From CAVYHJ01 sp963768165 [NCBI: uncultured bacterium] (GTDB lineage: Bacteria > UBP4 > UBA4092), in assembly GCA_963768165.1 (NCBI GenBank), contig CAVYHJ010000019.1, positions 1 to 8,855 of the forward strand: DNA of 8,855 bases, given 5' to 3'. The notes under the pieces are model-generated. The model worked only from the letters and a program-made list of their open reading frames with translations. It was not told the origin of the DNA and searched no databases. This document shows, in pieces, positions 6,025-8,855 of the stretch; position 1 is the stretch's first letter, and each line of letters opens with the position of its first letter. Made by a program: the position numbers and the translations under genes.

Positions 6025-6396
6025 ATGTTTTTTCTAATGGCCATATTGGTAATCGGAACAAGTATTTGGGTATATTCCGATATTAAGAAATTAGGTATTA
6101 AGGCGGGTTATGAACCAAGCAAGGTTAATTCCAACGCTATAGGATGGTTGATTATATGTCTATTATTATGGATTATCGCTTTCCCTTATTATTTATTTAC
6201 CAGACGAAAACTTATAAATGCACATGCCGTTTTAGATGATAATAATATCCAATGTGAAGGCTGTCAATCATATTTTTCTAAAGATTCTATATTTTGTCCC
6301 CATTGTGGAAAATCCACAAAGAATGTATGTCTCCGTTGTAAAAAAAGATTTGAAAATTGTTCTTTTTGTCCGGATTGCGGTGATAAATTAGCATAA
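6025..6396 (+). CDS. Membrane protein with C-terminal double zinc ribbon
   Basis: This 123-residue protein starts at ATG 6025, which opens directly into a membrane segment (AGAAAG about 10 nt upstream is a weak ribosome site). An alternative in-frame GTG at 5977 would add 16 polar residues and lies upstream of the likely transcription start. Segments: TM1 about 2-18, a short loop with YSDIKKLGIKAGYE, TM2 about 38-57, then a cytoplasmic tail with paired CxxC knuckles: C77-C80/C91-C94 and C102-C105/C115-C118, plus C112. The FCPHCG and FCPDCG motifs are typical of zinc ribbons on bacterial membrane proteins of unknown role. It shares architecture with the gene at 7022-7360. Confidence 0.78.
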   Translation: MFFLMAILVIGTSIWVYSDIKKLGIKAGYEPSKVNSNAIGWLIICLLLWIIAFPYYLFTRRKLINAHAVLDDNNIQCEGCQSYFSKDSIFCPHCGKSTKNVCLRCKKRFENCSFCPDCGDKLA

Positions 6397-6442
6397 ATCT
6401 ATTTTCATACAATTTAGCCCACTACCCGAAAGAGAGGATATT

Positions 6443-6955
6443 ATGAGAACACTATCAATAATGTTTTTATTGACCATTCTATTGGTTATTTGTATCATAG
6501 GAATTGTCTCATGTTCCAATAATTCATTTACACAGAATACACCTGAACCAGTACCACAAAACACACCTGAGCCAAAATTGACTTATGAACAAATTACTAC
6601 TATGGCAAAAAAGGTATCTTACGATGAATTGTTAAGGAACAATGAAAAATATGTTGGGAAAATCGTAAAAATTACCGGTGAAATTTTTTATATAGAAAAT
6701 TATAAAGGAAAACTTATCTATCAAATACATACTCACCCTGTATTGGTGGAAGGAATGGGAACACGTTATAACATTGATGATATGGTTTTGATTGATGGGA
6801 ATAGTGAAGAAAAACTACTAGAAAGAGATATTGTCTTAGCATACGGAACAGTAGTGCCATTGCTTACATATAATACAAACATAGGTGAACAAAAAACTGT
6901 ACCCGCACTTAATGTTCAATATTTAAAAATTATAAGAAAAGCAGGTGACCTATAA
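6443..6955 (+). CDS. Lipoprotein with OB-fold-like domain
   Basis: This 170-residue protein has a signal peptide (hydrophobic core about 5-20) and lipobox I21-V22-S23-C24, so it should be lipid-anchored at the membrane surface. A linker carries two QNTPEP repeats (31-36, 39-44). The mature domain (about 58-165) begins SYDELLRNNEKYVGKIVKITGEI, the characteristic opening of OB-fold tRNA_anti-like domains in secreted lipoproteins, and continues with alternating beta strands. Start: ATG 6443 with GAGAGGA 6 nt upstream. It is flanked by two zinc-ribbon membrane proteins on the same strand (gaps 46 and 66 bp), suggesting a common envelope function. The ligand is unknown. Confidence 0.8.
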   Translation: MRTLSIMFLLTILLVICIIGIVSCSNNSFTQNTPEPVPQNTPEPKLTYEQITTMAKKVSYDELLRNNEKYVGKIVKITGEIFYIENYKGKLIYQIHTHPVLVEGMGTRYNIDDMVLIDGNSEEKLLERDIVLAYGTVVPLLTYNTNIGEQKTVPALNVQYLKIIRKAGDL

Positions 6956-7021
6956 TAAATTTATTTCTCAAAAGAGTGAGAGAATGGTCACATATATAAA
7001 AAGTAAGGGGGAAAAAGAAAA

Positions 7022-7360
7022 ATGATAAAGAAGTATAATGACGTGAGTCTTGCTACTGGAATACCGGGACTGGTGATACAAGTCATTGGGTATATTGCCA
7101 ATCAACCTATTATTATAATTATCGGTACAATTTTATTACTCTTTGGGTTCGCTTATTATGCCAAGGCGAAGGGTCGTCACCCTGCATGGTGTTTAATGGC
7201 ATTTCTTTCCTTAATTGGTTTAATTGTTCTTGGATTACTAAAAGATTATGCCAAAGAAACGACAGGTGAAATTGCAGGTATTCAATGCACTAAATGTAAA
7301 CTATATTCTCCCCAAAATACGTCTTTCTGTCCACATTGTGGGACAAAGCTGGGTGGATAG
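7022..7360 (+). CDS. Membrane protein with C-terminal zinc ribbon
   Basis: This 112-residue protein has hydrophobic segments at about 10-25, 28-46 and 56-73, separated by YYAKAKGRHPAW. That motif, followed by LMAFLSLIGLIVLGLL, is widespread in small bacterial membrane proteins. The tail has one zinc ribbon: C89-x2-C92 and C103-x2-C106 (FCPHCG). Start: ATG 7022, preceded by AAGGGGG about 10 nt upstream. The gene at 7363 follows 2 bp after its stop, so the two form an operon. The family has no established function; a role in a membrane complex with its neighbours is inferred. Confidence 0.78.
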   Translation: MIKKYNDVSLATGIPGLVIQVIGYIANQPIIIIIGTILLLFGFAYYAKAKGRHPAWCLMAFLSLIGLIVLGLLKDYAKETTGEIAGIQCTKCKLYSPQNTSFCPHCGTKLGG

Positions 7361-7362
7361 AC

Positions 7363-7554
7363 GTGATTAGCATAGAAATTGTTGTGTCTATTTTGACTGC
7401 CATACTATTCTTAATAATTATCTCTTTAGGAGTATGTCTTTCAATTATTTTTTTAAGTATATTTATGGACCCTCTTTATCAATCTCTAATAGGTGAAGTA
7501 TTGTTTCTTTTAGTAATCGGTTTTTCGCTTATATTCATAATTCATAGTAAATAA
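7363..7554 (+). CDS. Short two-span membrane protein
   Basis: This is a 63-residue, almost wholly hydrophobic protein with two predicted membrane spans (about 4-28 and 42-60). The GTG at 7363-7365 is chosen because GGTGGA lies 5 nt upstream, within the last codons of the preceding gene; the open frame extends back to 7336, but that would overlap the upstream gene needlessly. It follows the zinc-ribbon gene by 2 bp, so it is probably co-translated. There is no recognisable family. Such tight spacing supports a real gene, but short hydrophobic frames can be spurious. Confidence 0.55.
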   Translation: MISIEIVVSILTAILFLIIISLGVCLSIIFLSIFMDPLYQSLIGEVLFLLVIGFSLIFIIHSK

Positions 7555-7945
7555 TAAATTCAAATTAGGACACAATAAAAAGAATCCTGTCAGAGGATCA
7601 CTCCGACCAACACTTCCAAAACACGTTAGGCACTATCCCCATTGGCACACAAAACAACTTAAAACAAAGGATGAATCATCAGTAAATTAAAAACGTCCTA
7701 TAAGTCAACGGAGTGAGTCATTTTTAGAGAATCATTGAATTTTGACCGGGAATAGGTCTACTTCAAGGAATGATACCATAATCCATGAGAGGGAATATCT
7801 ACGCCTATAACAAAACCTTGCCCTTGTTTATGGGTATCCTGTAGAGCTATCGGAATGATCGTGAATGGAATTTAAAAAAAGTAGATGAACGACAAAAAAT
7901 TTATTGTTCAAAAGGGTAAAAAAACGGTAAAGAAATAGTAAACTT
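7555..7945. other. Non-coding right-end region with eroded att-like sequence
   Basis: No convincing gene lies here. Part of the stretch resembles the element's own junction. 7582-7637 aligns co-linearly with the reconstructed attP: a hairpin-like block (GTCAGAGGATCACTCCGACC; compare 8392-8413), then CACGTT, then GGCACTATC (compare 121-129). A second, weaker echo of the hairpin block is at 7715-7752 (AGAGAATCA, then GACCGGGAA). On the minus strand 7758-7871 is an open fragment of 37 codons without a start (it includes ALQDTHKQGQGFVIGVDIP), possibly a gene remnant. No clear terminator follows the 7554 stop. Confidence 0.45.
7582..7637. repeat. Degenerate copy of the element's attP-type junction
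   Basis: Three blocks appear in the same order as in the joined element ends: 7588-7607 versus 8392-8411 (near identical, GTCAGAGRATCACTCCGA), CACGTT at 7623-7628 versus 101-106, and GGCACTATC at 7629-7637 versus 121-129. The 26-bp core itself is mostly lost. It could be the scar of an earlier tandem integration or end duplication. The two left-end matches are short, so chance is not excluded. Confidence 0.35.
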
Positions 7946-8362
7946 TTAGGCTTCCCATTCTTTGACAGTAGTATGTCCAAAGCCAGGTAACTCCGTTTCT
8001 TCTTTCTTAAACCGGAGATCACTTAAACCATTATTAATTTTATCTGAGTATTTCAATACCAACTCATAGAGTTCCTTATCAGAGAGGGTGAATTGTTGAT
8101 TCTTTTCGCGCTTTTCGAGTTCCTCTTTAAGTGCTTTAAGTCTCTCTCCGTAAATCTGAATCACATTTACTTTGGTAAGGGCATACTTTTCCAAGAGTGT
8201 CTCCAATTGAATAACCCGGAGATTGCCAATTTCAATGAATAATTCCTTACTCCAATTAATTAACGTCTGTTTTGAGACTTCCAACTCCGTAGCGATTTTT
8301 TCATAACTGATACCTTGGGCACGGAGTTCAATAAATCTTTCCTTGGTTTTGTTGTCCTTCAT
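7946..8362 (-). CDS. HTH and coiled-coil DNA-binding protein
   Basis: This 138-residue protein has an N-terminal helix-turn-helix (about 6-41: KERFIELRAQGISYEKIATE, then VSKQTLINWSKEL) like those of small terminase subunits and transposase-type regulators. A long helical, coiled-coil-prone segment (42-90) follows, then an acidic C-terminus. Start: ATG 8360-8362 with AAAGGA 9 nt upstream. It is the only gene at the right end and reads away from the attachment site. In the integrated state the tRNA-Gln gene lies upstream on the same strand; in the excised circle int does. Roles as regulator or as a small-terminase-like packaging factor are both possible; the fold suggests DNA binding only. Confidence 0.68.
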   Translation of the reverse strand: MKDNKTKERFIELRAQGISYEKIATELEVSKQTLINWSKELFIEIGNLRVIQLETLLEKYALTKVNVIQIYGERLKALKEELEKREKNQQFTLSDKELYELVLKYSDKINNGLSDLRFKKEETELPGFGHTTVKEWEA

Positions 8363-8387
8363 AATTAATTTTCCTTTCTTTAAAGAG

Positions 8388-8416
8388 TCCCGGTCAGAGA
8401 ATCACTCCGACCGGGA
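8388..8416. repeat. GC-rich hairpin abutting the right attachment site
   Basis: Two 12-nt arms (8388-8399 and 8405-8416) pair at 11 of 12 positions (TCCCGGTC with GACCGGGA at the base) around a 5-nt loop. The T-tract is on the wrong side for termination on the minus strand (TTATTTTT precedes it), and A-tracts follow on plus, so it is not a standard terminator. It lies between att and the HTH gene. In the circular form it would contain the integrase stop codon. Its sequence echoes at 7582 and 7715. Confidence 0.55.
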
Positions 8417-8424
8417 AAAATAAT

Positions 8425-8450
8425 CTTGTCACGTCTCTGTCACGTTTAGA
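8425..8450. repeat. Right attachment site core (26-bp direct repeat)
   Basis: This is identical to 85-110. It lies 112 bp downstream of the tRNA-Gln 3' end, outside the tRNA itself. The reconstructed empty site would join base 84 to one repeat copy and then base 8451. Confidence 0.9.
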
Positions 8451-8454
8451 GGGT

Positions 8455-8480
8455 AAATAAGGTCATATTTTGCCTTATTT
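8455..8480. terminator. AT-rich hairpin beside the insertion site
   Basis: AAATAAGG (8455-8462) and CCTTATTT (8473-8480) form a perfect 8-bp stem with a 10-nt loop, 5 bp outside the right repeat. It is downstream of tRNA-Gln and could serve as a weak terminator for it. No long T-run follows on the minus strand, so this is uncertain. GAAAAATC/GATTTTTC (8504-8511 and 8542-8549) offers another weak stem nearer the tRNA. Confidence 0.3.
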
Positions 8481-8562
8481 TGCAGAGAGGAAATAATGAT
8501 ATAGAAAAATCTCCGACTTTCGCAAACTCTTGCCAATGCTGGATTTTTCAGGGGATAGGTGA

Positions 8563-8636
8563 TGGCTGCCCCGCAAGGATTCGAACCTTGACAAGCAGAT
8601 CCAGAATCTGCCGTGCTACCGTTACACAACGGGGCA
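8563..8636 (-). tRNA. tRNA-Gln (anticodon CUG), CCA encoded
   Basis: The minus strand folds as a complete cloverleaf. The acceptor TGCCCCG pairs with CGGGGCA, the discriminator is G and the terminal CCA is genomic (8563-8565). The anticodon arm GCAGA/TCTGC encloses TTCTGGA, giving anticodon CTG. The T-arm carries GGTTCGAATCC. The T-A first acceptor pair is typical of tRNA-Gln. The gene is intact; the element inserted downstream without altering it. A TATAAT box at 8690-8695 (minus strand) could belong to its promoter, though no good -35 box is visible. Confidence 0.96.
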
Positions 8637-8712
8637 ATGAAAAGAAAGTTTAAAGTTTCAAGTTGAAAGGTTTAAAGTTAAGAGATAATATTATAACAAA
8701 GTTTGTGATTGT

Positions 8713-8855
8713 TTATAGGGTGCTAAGTTTCGTTCCCGGATAATAGAAAGATAAAATATTCTCATAAGACTTCCCCTGCCGCGCCATGTTGTAACAACCC
8801 CACTGGCTCATGCCGACCCCATGCCCGTACCCTTTCCCTGAAAATAAAAATGAAT
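8713..8855 (-). CDS. SpoIID/LytB-domain protein, C-terminal part (runs off window)
   Basis: Only the last 47 or so codons are in the window; the stop is TAA at 8713-8715. The minus strand encodes [20 protein letters not shown], then [18 protein letters not shown]. This is the hallmark end of SpoIID/LytB-family lytic transglycosylase-like proteins ([11 protein letters not shown], then YYPGT), which cut denuded peptidoglycan during engulfment in spore formers and act on the wall elsewhere. The Cys in WGC is where Ala is usual. This is a host chromosomal gene, 76 bp upstream of tRNA-Gln on the same strand. Confidence 0.9.
   Translation of the reverse strand, partial: SFLFSGKGYGHGVGMSQWGCYNMARQGKSYENILSFYYPGTKLSTL

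Larger units (their letters stand above)
85..8450. mobile_element. Integrated mobile element (satellite/IME-like island) at tRNA-Gln
   Basis: The element is bounded by a 26-bp perfect direct repeat (85-110 and 8425-8450). It carries a tyrosine integrase at one end, an excisionase-like HTH gene, an iteron array, and an AAA+ replication gene. The unit length is 8340 bp (one repeat plus interior). The right repeat ends 112 bp past the CCA end of a tRNA-Gln gene, a typical neighbourhood for tyrosine-recombinase islands. No capsid, portal, relaxase or type IV secretion gene is seen, so movement between cells would need a helper phage or conjugative element, or is not encoded here. The int-xis-ori-rep layout resembles phage-inducible islands. 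That comparison is inferred from layout and not from sequence matches. Confidence 0.88.

Noticed and set aside
7828-8022. Minus-strand open frame of 64 codons
   Set aside because: It overlaps the end of the HTH gene in another frame and has no supporting features.
8388-8416. Hairpin read as an intrinsic terminator
   Set aside because: The T-run is upstream of the stem on the minus strand, and A-runs follow on plus, so neither direction fits.
8429-8629. Minus-strand open frame of 66 codons through the tRNA
   Set aside because: It is a translation of the tRNA-Gln gene and its flank, not a protein gene.
8648-8679. GTTTAAAGTT duplicated upstream of the tRNA (8648-8657, 8670-8679)
   Set aside because: Low-complexity AT-rich spacer; the short repeat is not enough to claim a functional element.

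Overview
The window holds a small integrated mobile element, about 8.3 kb, inserted just downstream of a chromosomal tRNA-Gln(CUG) gene. A 26-bp perfect direct repeat at 85-110 and 8425-8450 marks its ends. The right flank carries the tRNA and the 3' end of a SpoIID/LytB-family gene. That family is best known from spore-forming Firmicutes but also occurs in other phyla, so the host is a fairly AT-rich bacterium, plausibly a Firmicute, and cannot be named more closely. No phage structural, conjugation, relaxase or recognisable resistance gene is present.

Left (recombination and replication) module, minus strand: tyrosine integrase (15-1223), a small excisionase-like HTH protein (1373-1639), a non-coding stretch packed with GTCAC/GTGAC iterons (1671-1840) that looks like a replication origin, an AAA+ helicase-like replication protein (1873-3450), and a small DUF5659-like protein (3443-3694) overlapping the rep start. 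A 261-bp divergent control region (3695-3955) follows, with three CGAAATTTCG-type palindromes, an iteron variant and a strong promoter. This int-xis-ori-rep order resembles autonomously replicating integrated islands such as phage satellites (PICI/SaPI type).

Right (cargo) module: a DUF5678-like small protein coupled to a retropepsin-like aspartic protease (plus strand); a convergent 407-residue protein of unknown function; then a plus-strand run of four small envelope proteins (two membrane proteins with C-terminal zinc ribbons, an OB-fold-like lipoprotein between them, and a short membrane protein). After about 390 bp of non-coding DNA with eroded attachment-site-like sequence comes a minus-strand HTH/coiled-coil protein next to the right end.

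The most notable features are: (i) the attachment repeat lies inside the 3' end of the integrase gene, so integration and excision should swap the integrase C-terminus; (ii) a clear iteron origin whose motif recurs upstream of the rep operon and, in its GTGAC-N6-GTGAC form, in the attachment core; (iii) a protease pair, an unknown protein and an envelope gene cluster as uncharacterised cargo.
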